A stretch of DNA of 64,000 nucleotides, taken from positions 4,119,131 through 4,183,130 of the forward strand of contig JAUPFP010000006.1 of the NCBI GenBank assembly GCA_036925085.1. Reading direction: 5' to 3'. The translations under genes and the position numbers were made by a program. Positions 1-11,955 of the stretch are shown here, in pieces. Numbering within the stretch: position 1 is the first letter of the stretch; the number at the start of each line of letters is the position of its first letter. The notes beneath the pieces were generated by a model that saw only the letters and a list, made by a program, of their open reading frames with translations, was not told the origin of the DNA and did not search any database. The stretch is from Brachycybe producta. Taxonomy: Eukaryota > Arthropoda > Diplopoda > Playtdesmida > Andrognathidae.

Positions 1-43
1 TTGGAGATTTTTCGAAGTAATTTTGTGATGCAGCCTCTTAAGA
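1..43. repeat. Family A foldback element, truncated end
   Basis: The window opens inside the right terminus of a family A element. It reads through the conserved motif ATTTTTCGAAGTAATTTTG and ends GCAGCCTCTTAA. The rest of the copy lies outside the window. Confidence 0.85.
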
Positions 44-901
44 ATAACAAGTCTAGGTTTCAAATGTTAAACATAATTATCAATTAAATGCGTTTAAATA
101 AACATGCGTAGTATGAGTATTGGCATGGGAAATGTAAATTTAAACATATATTACATTTTCTGCTTCCATATGGCCTTCAAGTCTTGTTATTGGATTGATT
201 TTTTATTGAAAACCTCAAAACGACCAGAAACCTGTTATGGATCGCATTTAATATAAAATTAATCAAGTTCATGTAATTTATCTAAATTAATATTTCCCTC
301 AGTGGTTTCCCATATTATAGATAAACAATTACCAGGAATGTTGTTGTTGTTGTTCAGGAAATGGGTCTGTCATCTATCATTATGGCACACCTTAGCTCTC
401 AGGCTATATCATGAAGAAACTAATTCACAACAAGTCCAGTAGTTTGAAATTAAAACAAAGAATGTGATTCAGGTGGACAGAAAGAAACCAGTCTCACAAT
501 TTTAAGACTAAATCCGCAACCACTCCGCCTCCCCCCCACCCTAAATAATTGATACCACAAAGAATTTAAATTTTCAAAACATGATTCAAGGACTAGCCAT
601 GGAGTCTTTATAGTCTAATTAACTAGTTATGCGAAAATAGATTACGCATAGATATCCACAGTAAAAATAAAATGGGAAATTGGCAACAACAAAAAATAAA
701 CTTTATATATTATAGATTTTTAGAATTACATTAGAAACTAGAACAATCGTTCCCAAACAGCGTGTGGCAATCGTAACGTGCATGCATTTAACTCAAATGT
801 CAGACCTTGACAGGTTGAGGAGTGAGAAAAAAAAACGGCCAAGGAAATTATTTGCCAGGCCCTATGGAGATCCAAAAATGTACAAAACCCAACCCCTTTT
901 A
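44..901. other. Intergenic, no gene seen
   Basis: AT-rich sequence with short simple repeats (a TTG run near 340-355) and no coding region or splice pattern I could support. Confidence 0.5.
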
Positions 902-1665
902 TTAAGAGGCTACATCGCAAAACTACTTCGAAAAATCTCCATTAAGAGCACTAGAATCGTTTTTCTATTGAGCCCATAGACCCAATGTTAAAGAAAAAAT
1001 GTAATTTTTAAAATAAATTAACAATCCCGGCAAAATGTTTATTTTTCATATTTAAAGTTGTCCAATATTAAGTGTTCAAAGTGCAATGTGCACCTTAAAT
1101 ATATGCTGATCGAGTGATAGAATGACAAAAAATTGGTAAGTGCGGTTAATTTTTAAAAAACTACTTCAAAATCGCGCAAATTTCTAACTCATATTATGTT
1201 AAACTAAATTGAGTACGCCCCAAATAAGAAAAAAAATCCATTAAAATGCTCGTAAAAATACGTAAAAATAATTTTTTTAAAAATCAGGACGTATGCCGAT
1301 GTGTTGGCTTCACTTATTTTTAGGTATTTTATAAGCATTTTAATGGATGTTTTTTTGTTTATTTGGGCGTACTCAATTGAGTTTAACATAAGAATTAGAA
1401 ATTCGTGATTTTGAAATAATTTTTAAAAATATAACCGCACTTACCAATTTTTCGCCATTCTATCACTCAATCAGCATATATTTAAGGTACACATTTAAAT
1501 ATATATTAAATATATATTATAAAATTAAACATATTGCCACGACTGTGTATTTATAAAAATTAACCTTTTTTCTTTAACATTGGGTCTAAGGGCACAATAG
1601 TAAAACGATACTAGCGCTCTTTTTGTTCAGATTTTTCGAAGTAATTTTGCAATGTAGCCGCTTAA
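902..1665. repeat. Family A foldback element, full length
   Basis: Starts TTAAGAGGCTACATCGC and ends GCAATGTAGCCGCTTAA. The two halves are inverted copies of about 360 bp around a short unique centre near 1280-1320, so the unit is nearly one long palindrome. TTAA at both ends could be a target duplication or part of the termini, because TTAA is itself palindromic. Confidence 0.9.
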
Positions 1666-2186
1666 AAACACATTTTCACCCTTATTTTTGCCAAGAGGAA
1701 ACAGGGCATTAATGATTTAAAAAAAATATTTCCTAAAATGAGCCAGAGTTGAAATTTAACTCTGCAAGGTTAAGGGGTTAGATTAAAACATGCTATATGA
1801 AATCATTAAAATGTACTGTACAATAAATGCTCAATAAAGCAATTACCGGGTAATACAAATCTATTTGTAATAACAAAAAATTGTTTGGTCACAATAATTA
1901 AAAAGTACGAAGAAGAAGAAAAAAACAAGTCTTGTTTAAATGACCTTCAATATGTTTGATTTAATTACTTTCATGTGCGCGTTATCCTTCTGGGATGTGT
2001 TCTGTTGACTGCTTGGAGCAACACCAAGAAAACAAAAACAAATGTCCTTCTGTATAAGATATTTAAAACGTTTACATGTACCACGTTTATATGAACGAAA
2101 TTAGGTGCATCTACATACATAAGCTGTTTTCTTTATAAGTGTACTTGAAAGATTGCAAGCTAAACGCCAGCCGGAGGTCAATTATG
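1666..2186. other. Intergenic, no gene seen
   Basis: AT-rich sequence with no repeat or coding assignment. Confidence 0.4.
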
Positions 2187-2752
2187 GCGCATTCACACTA
2201 GGCTGGTTTACCAGCTGCCGGTTGCTGCTGGCCGGTTGCAGCCCTCTACCGCAGCATTGTGTGAACTGCTACCAGCAGCTGCTTTCTCCAGCACACTAGT
2301 GATTGAAACTCCATTGCTTGAGACCAGCGGTGACTGGACAAGTGTGAACCCAAAGCAGCCGCTGCTTGCTGTTGCTGCTGGCTAATAGCAGCAACAGCAA
2401 GCAGCAGCTGCTTTGGGTTCACACTTGTCCAGTCACTGCTGGTATTAGCAGCACAAGTCATCCAATCACCGTCTTGCAAAAACACAAACTCTAACAACAA
2501 CCAACCTAAGCAGTGGAGTTTCAACTACCACTAGTGCCTCTACTAGCAACAAAAAGTTCACACTAGATGTAAGCAGCAGGAAGGGAGTCACATGACCAGC
2601 TGGTAGCTACTAAAGTTGGACATGTCCAACTTCACCAGCCACTATTAAAATCAATAGCCCGCTGGAGAAAGCAGCTGCTAGTAGCAGTTCAGAATATGCT
2701 GCTGGAGCGCTACAACCAGCTAGCAACAACCAGCCTAGTGTGACTGCGCCAT
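2187..2752. mobile_element. Family C MITE, G+C-rich, copy 1
   Basis: Ends are inverted: GGCGCATTCACACTAGGCTG at the left and its near complement at the right (CAGCCTAGTGTGACTGCGCC). The interior is unusually G+C-rich, contains many CAGCAGC/GCTGCTG motifs, and has an internal inverted pair around TTTGGGTTCACACTTGTCCA (about 2330-2440). A second copy is at 53323-53720. Reading frames here are by-products of the repeated motifs. Confidence 0.85.
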
Positions 2753-2788
2753 TAGTCTTTGTTAGCTTGAAAGCTTCAACGTGACCAC

Positions 2789-3030
2789 ATCGCACCTCGG
2801 CTGAAACAGTTAAAAAAAACACTTTTTTTGAGTTTAAAGTTAAGAGAAGATTCATGCCTAACTTTGGTGAGGGCCTCAAGTGCAAAAACCGTTTTAACAA
2901 TTCACAATATCGGTTTATTTGGCTCCCCTACAATAGATTGGGTGAGATAGAACAAAAAATGCAACTTTAAACTCATTTTCACAAAAAAAGTTGTTTTTAG
3001 TTGTGCCACACTTCTAGGCTCCAGCCGATA
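2789..3030. mobile_element. Family D MITE, copy 1
   Basis: Begins CATCGCACCTCGGCTG and ends in a decayed complement. It has internal stretches (CGGTTTTTGCACTTG complement, AACTTTAAACTCATTTTC) shared with copies at 14497-14996 and 28371-28625. Confidence 0.7.
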
Positions 3031-3036
3031 AGATCC

Positions 3037-4280
3037 TATACACTCACTCCAGAGTTTCACGTGTCATGAGACACGTGGTCAGTTTTGTGGCTCGAAAGTT
3101 GCCTAACTGGCTGTAGCAACTAATTCGAAACGTCATGTATTTACCGTAGTACCTCTAGAACATATTAAGGAAGTTAAAGCTGAAAGATTATTCTAAAGAA
3201 CCAAAAGGAGGTTAGCAAAATGGACCTTTTTGAAGTTAATTGTCTTTAACAGGGGTCGAGCAAATTAGCATAATTCAAAATTGTATAAAATAAAAAAACC
3301 CTTTAAATATTTCAAAAAACCAATGTTAAAACCTGGCCACAACATTCAAAAACAGATTACAACTGTTAATTATCGTAAAAAATTCAACTTAAAGACACCA
3401 AGGTGGCTAAAATCGAGATCGTACTTTTGGAAAAATCAAACGTTCCCATTGCGTCTATAGAGTCACGCAACACGTGCAAACTGAGTTGTCTGAGGCTCTT
3501 GTTGTCTGAGTGAAACATTCAATTGAGAACCTGAAAATATTGGAGTTTGGCTTGCGAACTTTCAAACGCTTATTGAAAATCATCAGAAAATGCTTTTATA
3601 TGTAGTTTCTGCTTAATTTTTTAAGTATTTACATGCAAAACATAAAATACTAATTAATTTGACCTCCCAGATACATGCCAACGTTTAATAAGTGGAGCTA
3701 ATTTCTTTTTTAAAAAAAAAACTAAATGTAACTTAATCAAAAAGTTAAATTCTACTTTGTTAGACATTTTGTGAAAAGTTAAAAAGGAAAAAATGAACTT
3801 TTCATTATGTTTAAACGTGGCAAAATTATATGCATATTAATTATAAACACTCCTGAATTTATTTCATTAGTCACTTAATAATTTGCTGCCTAAAGTTTTG
3901 CAGTGCATGTAAACGTAGTAACGTTTTCCATCGCAAAAAAAAAAATACATATATACACTGTATATATGTATGTTGCATACCATACCAATGAGCAATGATC
4001 ATTGGTGTGTAATTTATAAACACACAATGAAGGTCAGCAGACCGTCAGCTCAGAATGTGGCTTTCTTCCTATAACGTAGAAATAAACTTAACAACTTATT
4101 TTTGTAAACGGAACTTAATAGTAAAAACCACAATAATCATCCTGAAATCTAAACTGAATTGTGGTTAACTTAAGGTGGCAACATACGAGTAATCCTAATT
4201 TGACAATCCTGACTTGTCAATCCAAAAATTGATCTTCTGTGTTTGGGATTTAGTTTATTCAATCGAAACTTTATTACTAT
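3037..4280. other. Intergenic, no gene seen
   Basis: AT-rich sequence. A short TATA-type simple repeat lies near 3947-3966. No coding exon could be supported. Confidence 0.4.
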
Positions 4281-4326
4281 AGTCAATCTTGACTTGAACA
4301 ATATATTGATCAAGTCAAGATTGACT
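4281..4326. repeat. Hairpin, 17-bp perfect arms
   Basis: AGTCAATCTTGACTTGA is followed after 12 nt by its exact reverse complement. It sits in a stretch (about 4199-4380) with several variants of the same TTGACTTG motif and is probably part of a decayed MITE. Confidence 0.7.
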
Positions 4327-4519
4327 AGCAATAAGCTATAGGTCACGTAAGGATCAATTTCGGCTTGTCACACGGGATTTGCTTTTCATTTTAAATCGCG
4401 TGTGGATAGAACCTATTTTTTTGTTTGTGTTTTTAAAGCTGCTCGACCACTATGTCGGTGACGTGGCGCGGCGCGGCGCGGAGAAAAAACTGGCTCACAA
4501 ACAAAATGCATGTAAATGT

Positions 4520-4653
4520 ATAGAGCCCAGTTTATTAGGGCGAAAGCGAGGAGAAACGCAGCGAAATTCCGACTTCAAGAAGTTTCAAACTTTTTACAGA
4601 GCGGTGCCGCACCGCGTTTCTCCACGCTTCCGACGTAATGGACAAGGCTCTAT
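4520..4653. mobile_element. Short MITE, imperfect inverted ends
   Basis: Ends ATAGAGCC / GGCTCTAT, with inner inverted blocks around GGAGAAACGC and GCGTTTCTCC. Locally G+C-rich. No target duplication is clear. Confidence 0.5.
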
Positions 4654-4881
4654 TCATGGAATATATGCAATTTATTATGGATTAAACTGATTATTGTACA
4701 TGTACAATTGTATAATACTAGAGTGTAACCAAAAGTGTTGGCCTTAATGATTGTTTATGAGACTGATGCAACATTTATTTTTTGGAACCTTTCGCATAAA
4801 AATAATTTCAATTTATAAAGGGGGCGGGGTTATTTTTTATTGCTATTTGGGATGCCATAGTTTACTCTTATTTTCCCCATC

Positions 4882-5643
4882 TTAAGAGGCTACAGGACAA
4901 AATTACTTCAAAAAGTCTCTGCAAAGAGCGCTAGCATCGTTTTTCTATTGAGCTCATAGACCCAATGTTAAAGAAAAAATATTAATTTTTAAAATACACA
5001 GTCGCGGCAATATGTTTATTTTTCATATTTAATGTTGCCAATTTTGACGGTTTAAAGTACAATGTACACTTTAAGGTAGACTGTCAAAAAAAACAGTGTT
5101 TTTCTATTTTCAAAAAATATTTTAAAATCGCGAATTTCTAACTCTTATGTTAAACTCCATTGAGTAAAAAAAAAACATTAATTAAAATGCTTGTAAAAAT
5201 ACGTAAAAATAATTTGTAAAAAGCCAGAAAAAACTCAGCACGTGCGTCAATGTGTTGGTTTCACTGTGGTTTTTTAAAATTATTTTTAGGTATTATTACG
5301 AGTATTTTAATGGATGTTTTTTGCTTACGAGCGCATACTCAATGGAGTTAAACATAAGAGTTAGAAATTCGCAATTTTGAAATATTTTTTTAAAAATAGA
5401 AAAACACATACCAATTTTTTGACATTCTACCACTAGATAAACTTACATTTAAAATGCACATTGCACTTTGAACCATCACAATTGGACAACTTTAAATATG
5501 AAAAATAAACATATTGCCGCAATTGTGTGCATTTTAAAAATGAATGTTTTTTCTTTAACATTGGGTCCACGGGCTCAATAGAAAAACGATGCTAGCTCTC
5601 TTTGTGGAGATTTCTCGAAGTTATTTTGCGATGTAGCCTCTTA
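4882..5643. repeat. Family A foldback element, full length
   Basis: Left end TTAAGAGGCTACAGGAC, right end GCGATGTAGCCTCTTA. It shows the same two-arm palindromic structure as the copy at 902-1665, with several arm mismatches. Confidence 0.9.
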
Positions 5644-6082
5644 CTGTAATACAATTTGAAATTATATGAAAAGCTGTTAAATTACTGTATGTCAAAATAT
5701 TCAACACAACCCTGGGTTGTATTTCCAGAAAGATACACTAATAGTAACTGTCATAGAAGAGAAAATTGTCATACTATTATGAAAATCATTGTCATATGAT
5801 TGCTGTGAAGTTGTGTACAGCATCATATGATCGTCATAAAATAACAGCACACTAGCAAATGATAAAATAATATATAATTGTCACAATTTTATGAATTTTT
5901 TCTGTAATGAGGAAGTTGTTTATTAAAAGAGTCTAGTCTAGTGCAGCCTCACTCACATTATAAATATTAATGTTAGAGGCTAATTTTAAATTGGATAATT
6001 ATTTAATTGCAACATTATAGAAGACAAAGGCTTAAACAGTGCTGGCATATGCATAATATATAATTTAACAACAACGTGTAAA

Positions 6083-7015
6083 GGTTTGTCCACACTTAAC
6101 GAACGGAAGCGAACGAACACGAACATAGACATTCGTATATAAACACTAATGAATGTAGTGTGGACGTCTAAACAAACACGAACGAACGCAAACGAACATT
6201 GCGAACACCGATCCGTCGCTAGTCGGTATTTCAAAAGAAAATGTTTGTGTTCCTTCACTTTCATATATAAAGTGTAGACGTGATAGTAAAACCTCTTTAA
6301 GAGGCTACATCATCACAAAATTACCTCGAAAAATCTCCGCAAAGAGCGCTAGCATCGTTTTTCTATTGAGCCCATAGACCCAATGTTAAAGAAAAATGTT
6401 AATTTTTAAAATACACAGTCGCGGCGGCAATATGTTTATTTTTCATATTTAAAGTTGTCCAATATTAAGTTTTCAAAGTGCAATGTGCACTTTAAACACA
6501 TTTTTGCGAGCATTTTAATGGACGTTTTTTGGCTTATGAGCGCGTACTCAATAGAGTTTAACTCATTAGAGTTTAAGAGTTAGAAATTCGCGATTTTGAA
6601 ATAGTTTTTTTTTAAAAAAATATAATTGCACTTATCAATTTGTTGTCATTCTATCACACGATCAGCATATATTTAAGGTGCACATTGCAATTTGAAAACT
6701 TAATATTGGACACCTTTAAATATGAAAAACAAACATATTGCCGCGACTGTGTATTTTATAAATTAACATATTTTCTTTAACATCGGGTCTATGGGCTCAA
6801 TAGAAAAACAATGCTAGCGCTCTTTGCGGAGATTTTTCGAAGTAATTTTGTGATGTAGCCTCGACGACGATATGCGAATTCAACCAGAATTGCTCGTATG
6901 CATTGTTACGCATTCGTTTGTGAAAGCTCTTGTGCGTTCATGTTTGTTTGCGTATACGCATACGATTATGTTCGGTCTCCTCGTTTGCGCCCATTCGTTA
7001 GGTGTGGACGCACCC
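6083..7015. mobile_element. Family Q MITE interrupted by a family A copy
   Basis: Left end GGTTTGTCCACACTTAACGA is complementary to the right end (TTCGTTAGGTGTGGACGCACC). The interior is rich in CGAACGAACACGAAC-type motifs. The family A copy at 6297-6863 lies inside it, so Q was there first. Confidence 0.75.
6297..6863. repeat. Family A element with internal deletion, nested
   Basis: Left end TTAAGAGGCTACATCATC; right end GTGATGTAGCCTC. It is only about 570 bp because part of the left arm and the centre are missing. Inserted into family Q. Confidence 0.85.
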
Positions 7016-7401
7016 TAATATCTGCTAGAAACAAGTTTTCAAAATTGAAATAGGGGGAGGGGAAGGAAATAATGAGCCAAGGCAAGTGAAAAAGTGTGCC
7101 AAAAACAGTAATAAAAATGTGAAAGAATAAGAATAAGCAATTATTATGTTATGCAAAGTGAAAACCATATAATATAATATATATCCTACTATACCAGTAA
7201 AAAAAAATAACCAGTTATATAGCCTCCTATACCAGTAAAGAAAAATGAGGGTTAACAAGTGAATGTGGACAGTCATACCACAGCATAGAGTGGTCATATT
7301 TGGCGCTGATTTAGCGCGAAATTAAATAGGTGTCATTTTTCTACATTTAACGTCACGGAATGTACCGGCAACGTCACGTCAATTTTGCAGTCGATTCACA
7401 C

Positions 7402-7478
7402 TATATGAAGGATTCGAGAGATTCGAGAACCTTTTAGGAATCCTAAAAGGTTCTCGAATCTCTCGAATCCTTCATATA
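7402..7478. repeat. Perfect palindrome, 38-bp arms, 1-nt spacer
   Basis: Positions 7402-7439 and 7441-7478 are exact reverse complements around a single A at 7440. The arms are built from the GATTCGAGAACCTTTTAGG unit of family E. Confidence 0.95.
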
Positions 7479-7667
7479 AGAATCCTATATTGGTCATTAA
7501 GAAGATACAAATAAATGAAATAATATTAAATATTAAAATTATTAATAATAATAATAAAACAGTGTCTGGCACTCAGGGTCGCCACAAGGTGATATATTAG
7601 TGATCCGAGTTAAGACCGAAATTGCAACAATCGCCGGTTTATTTTAGGATGCGTCCCACCCTCTAGT
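7479..7667. mobile_element. Family E element, partial copy 1
   Basis: Continues from the palindrome. Shares TATTAAATATTAAAATTATT-type sequence, the AGGGTCGCCACAAGGTGAT block and the end GCGTCCCACCCTCTA with the family E copies at 14556-14864 and 23549-23861. Confidence 0.65.
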
Positions 7668-7875
7668 AGAGACTAAACAATATTTTTTTTTAAAATAAAA
7701 CACATGTTGAGCACTAAGTAGAAAAAATAATGATCAGCTGTTCAGTTCACCTGTTTAGCTGTAGGCGTCAGTTGACCGAATAACTGAAAAAAAAGCTGAT
7801 GTTTTCGTAATTTCTGTGTCAATTGCAATACAAATATATATAGGTCTACATATATAAAAATGCTTTCTTATTTAC

Positions 7876-8414
7876 CTGAGTGATTTCGACAGATTTCTTA
7901 TGAACACAACAGACAGTCCCCATGACTCTCCCAAAAGTATTAGAACTCTTGTTGATATTGTTATTGGTGACCACCTGAGTAGTCCTTTGATCACCAGAAC
8001 TCCACTTTGATCCGTCACCGGCACAACTTTCTCGTTCCGACTCTTCAAACGCGGATGAATCGAACCGTAACGATCGAGAACGACGAGTCCAACTCGGTGG
8101 CGGTGGATCAACATCGCACGGAATAGATTCCAAGAGGTGGATCTTGGGAGGACATTGATCAGAACTCAACAATGAGCTTGGATGTAGTTCTGTTGTTGGT
8201 GGTGTTGATAATTTCTTTGGAAAAAGAATGTTTTCTCGGTCACTTTCAGCATCATCATCATCACTATCGAAAACAACCTTGGCTTCAATTTCATCATGTT
8301 TCTTGTGGTGGTTCTGATAGTGTTGGTGGTGGTGTTGGACACATTGAAATTCCTCCTTCTCTGCATCAGTTGTTCGTAAAGAAACAACCGCAACCGATTT
8401 ATCCGAATCCAGGG
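7876..8414 (-). CDS. Internal coding exon of an unrecognised gene
   Basis: A 539-nt open segment is bounded by a strong acceptor (pyrimidine tract then GCAG before 8414) and a donor GTAAAT after CAG at 7876. It supplies two bases of a split codon, then 179 codons, ending in phase 0. The predicted segment is low-complexity: a His-rich stretch with HHHQHYQNHH, an acidic DSDDDD block, DPPPPSWTRRSRS, and a Ser/Asn-rich part near TTQVVTNNNINKSS. I recognise no domain. Splice signals, an open frame across 539 nt in AT-rich DNA and the absence of known repeats argue for a real exon. Partner exons were not found; a spurious frame remains possible. Confidence 0.6.
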
Positions 8415-9276
8415 CTGCAAAAAAAAAATAAATAAAACAAAAATGCGCGAACGCGAAATTATGTATTTTTTTCTTTACTCTCTCACACACAAATCTTTCT
8501 CTCTCCCTCTCTCTTTTCTTTTTGTCTTAAAATTTTTTTTAGTTAGTAGGGGTTGCTGATCATCAGAAATCGTCCCTTTTTACTCCTTATTACAACCCTC
8601 TTCTGATCAGGACACCACCAACTGCGGCTATATTGCAACTTTCTCAAGTTCTTGAAAAAAAAAGATGCGTGGGTGGCTGGATAGACGGATGGATTTGAGA
8701 ATGTGTATTCCTTAAGAAAGTGTGGCCCGGCGAGAAATGAAATTTGATTAAAATGGCGAGGTCATTGGACAAGAGGAAAAAAAAAATAAGTCTTCTTCTG
8801 TTTTATGGCGATCCAAACGAACTGAAATAGCATATATAATTTTTTTTTTTTTACAAAAAGATTAAAACTTTAAACTCAACATACAAATTTCTTTTACCCA
8901 GTTACACACAAACACACATATGATTGGTTGAAGTGCTTGCTGACACAAATTCAAACACAGAATGTAATTTTCAATGAAGGAACAAGTAACTATAATCTAA
9001 CACTCGTTCAGCTTTCGTTAAGTGGCTCCATAGATGTTTTTTTAACGAACTAACTTTCAAGGAAACTTTTTTAGACTGATTCCCATCACCAGTCAGGCAG
9101 GGTCTGCCACTCATCATGGGCGCCCGCACATAGGGGCAAGGTGGGGCGGTCGCCACCCCCCGCCCCAAGCCATTTTTAAAAGTACAAAATTTTTATTTTT
9201 GAAATTTGAAATAATGAAGTAAATTTAAAAAAAAATTGGTGTAATTTACGATTAGGCCTAAGTCATTTTCAAACTA
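8415..9276. other. Flank/intron of the unknown gene, nothing assigned
   Basis: Pyrimidine-rich stretches (8470-8530) and single-copy-looking sequence. No upstream exon joining 8414 could be identified. Confidence 0.4.
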
Positions 9277-9280
9277 ATAC

Positions 9281-9584
9281 CTAGTACACACCTGATAGTT
9301 TAAATGCATTTAAATAATAAATGTGTTCTACAGTGCCCTCTGTAAAGGGCAAACAAACAATATGTCGAATTCAATTTATTCAGTTAATAATCTGAAAATA
9401 TTGAGTTAATACTTAAATATAAATATATAAACTATATTGAAAAAATATTCATTTAGTATTTCAATTTAAAATATTAATAATAAAGTTAATTTTTATTTGG
9501 TTCATGTCCTTAACTGGATTCCGTATAATTCACCTGAACACATTTAATTTGAATTCATTTAACTCATGTGTTTACAAGGTATAA
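9281..9584. mobile_element. Family B MITE, copy 1
   Basis: Left end CCTAGTACACACCTGATAG, right end CTCATGTGTTTACAAGG, flanked by AATA/TATA. The interior holds TTTAAATGCATTTAAAT and the block GGGCAAACAAACAATATG shared by four other copies. Confidence 0.85.
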
Positions 9585-9625
9585 CACAGAAAGGTTATTT
9601 TGAAAGATATCATCATGGAATTAAT

Positions 9626-9740
9626 ACAGGCATCTGTAGACAGCTTCAGAATTTCTTTGGTTCCGCCCTTTTATGAGCGTCAGACCAAATATCAACCAAT
9701 TAGAAATAAAAAGGGTGTGGCATGTGACATCAGACCAGTT
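9626..9740. mobile_element. Family G (MULE-like) MITE, one-sided copy
   Basis: Begins ACAGGCATCTGTAGACAGCT, then the shared core CCGCCCTTTTATGAGCGTCA and CCAATTAGAAAT. The right terminal repeat is missing. Its end module matches the complete copy at 59833-60024 but not those at 20822 and 21139. Confidence 0.75.
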
Positions 9741-9820
9741 CATATCAGTTCAAAAAGTTCTAAATTTTCGCCCCTAAAAAGGTAAATTAGAACAAGTTTA
9801 GAAGACATGCATGTTCAGCA

Positions 9821-10010
9821 TAGGTTTGCCAACTGTGGAGGACAGTCCTCCAGCCAGGAACATGCTTCCCCGAACTTATTTAAGTATTTATACAATTTAT
9901 TGTGTGGAGGACATGTTTGCCTTTGTGGAGGACGGTTATGGTCCTGGTCGGAGGACATTTCCTCCAAATGGAGGACTGTCCTCTACAAAGGAGGAAAGGT
10001 GGCAAGCCTA
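9821..10010. mobile_element. Family F hAT-like MITE, copy 1, with target duplication
   Basis: Starts TAGGTTTGCCAACTGTGGAG and ends AAAGGTGGCAAGCCTA. It is flanked by a perfect 8-bp duplication GTTCAGCA (9813-9820 and 10011-10018). The interior is packed with GGAGGAC / GTCCTCC motifs in both orientations. An 8-bp duplication and TAGG ends fit a hAT-derived element. Confidence 0.92.
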
Positions 10011-10479
10011 GTTCAGCATGAGTATCATTTTGAAAACGATTTTAAGAGAAAAAAAAATTGAAAGTGATTTAGAAACAGGAAAAGTATAACTGAATGACGT
10101 AACGATATTGCTTTATGTATATTAAATATTTTTTTAAAACGTTCTCTGCAGGAATGTCGTTATTTTGTTATTCAGAAAATTTTTCTTATCTTCATACAAG
10201 CGTGCGTGAATGAAATGATGATCATGAAATCCCCCCCTCCCGGCCCTCTCACCCTGCAAATTCTAGTCTATATGTGAAAATGGAAACCACAAAAATGTTT
10301 TCAAAACCACAGAAAATCAGAAAGTTACCCAAAAAAAAATGCATAACTTAAAAAAACAAAACAAAAAAAAATCAAAAACGGTGCTACAAAGGTGTTAAAC
10401 ATGGAAATATATACTTTCAAGAAAAAGAAGTTCAAAAAGTGACGATCTCCATGATAAATACGAATAATAATGTATTTTA

Positions 10480-10592
10480 AAAATTAAACATTTTTTTCTT
10501 CTTTAACATCGGGTCTATGGACTCAATAGAAAAACGATGCTAGCGCTCTTTGTGGAGCTTTTTCGAAGTAATTTTGCGATGTAGCCTCTTAA
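10480..10592. repeat. Family A right-end fragment
   Basis: Only the terminal part of the right arm remains: TCTTTAACATCGGGTCTATG through GCGATGTAGCCTCTTAA. Confidence 0.85.
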
Positions 10593-11170
10593 GTTAGACA
10601 ATCGCTGATTAGAACGTCAATAAACATCAAATATCAAGATTTAAACGTTTAGAAAGTTAGCTAACCGTCTTTTAGTTACATACTTGCTTTTATCTTGGAC
10701 AAATATTATACAGTAGTTTTAGGAAGCTGCTTGAAATTTAAAGCACTGGATGGACAAGATGAAAAGATGTATCCCAGTAAACACGTTTTCAAACACAATA
10801 TCTAAAATTGTGGCAGCATTTCTAATAGTCTTTAAGTGTTTCTAAAAAAAAAGAAAGTAGCACTAAAACAAGATTAAACTTCAGTCTAAAAAAAGTTATT
10901 TTTCGCTTATCACTATATAATGTAGCAAAGTATTAATAAGACTGTTCAGCCGCTCCCTCTTTGTAAAAAAAAGATAAAATATAGAACATCAAAGTAAGAT
11001 ATAAATTTATAAAAATGATTGACGCCAAAAAAAAAAAGGCTTAGCTCCAAACTGTATTACAAGAAACTACTAATAAGTATAAAGTAATATCTTTATGTCT
11101 TTATAATTTCGTTAATTTTTAAATATTTGAATCTTTCAAAACTATAACGTCCGCATTAAAAAAATGTCCC
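10593..11170. other. Intergenic, no gene seen
   Basis: AT-rich sequence without an assigned feature. Confidence 0.4.
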
Positions 11171-11955
11171 ATCACAAAATTACTTCGAAAAATCTCTGCA
11201 AAGAGCGCTAGCATCGTTTTCCTATTGAGCCCATAGACCCAATGTTAAAGAAAAAATTATGTTAATTTTTAAAATACACAGTCACAGCAATATGTTTATT
11301 TTTCAATATTTAAAGTTGTCCAATATTAAGTTTTCAAAGTGCAGTGTGCACCTTAAATATAGGCTGATCGAGTGATAGAATGCCAAAAAGTTGGTAAGTG
11401 CGGTTTTATTTTTAAAAACTATTTCAAAATCACAAATTTCTAACTCTTATATTAAACTCCATTGAGTACGCCCAAATAAGAAAAGAAAAAAACATCCATT
11501 AAAAATACCTAAAACTAATTTTTAAAAAACCACAATTAAACCACAGTGAAGCCAACACATTGGCGCACGTTTCTGGGTTTTAAAAATTATTTTACGTATT
11601 TTACGAGCATTTTAATGGATGTTTTTTCTTTTCTTATTTGGGCGTACTCAATGGAGTTTAACCTACGAATTAGAAATTCGCGATTTTGAAATAGTTTTTA
11701 AAAACATAACCGCACTTACCATTTTTTGTCATTCTATCACTCGATCAACATATATTTAAGGTGCACATTTCACTTTGAAAACTTAATATTGGACAACTTT
11801 AAATATGAAAAATAAACATATTGCCGCGACTGTGTGTATTTTAAAAATTAACATTTTTTCTTTAACATTGGATCTATGGGCTCAATAGAGAAACGAGGCT
11901 AGTGCTCTTTGCAGAGATTTTCCAAAGTAATTTCGCGATGTATCTATCCTCTTAA
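11171..11955. repeat. Family A foldback element, nearly full length
   Basis: The left terminus has lost TTAAGAGGCTAC and begins ATCACAAAATTACTTCG. The right end reads GCGATGTATCTATCCTCTTAA, with a small duplication. Arms and centre (CCAACACATTGGCGCACG) are clear. Confidence 0.88.

Noticed and set aside
2246..2900. Leu/Ala-rich minus-strand frames
   Set aside because: Product of the CAGCAGC motifs of family C running into family D.
4379..4690. 103-codon plus-strand frame
   Set aside because: Overlaps an inverted-repeat element (4520-4653) and shows no protein similarity I recognise.
7025..7297. 90-codon hydrophobic minus-strand frame
   Set aside because: Low-complexity AT-rich DNA with a duplicated CTATACCAGTAAA motif; no splice or homology support.
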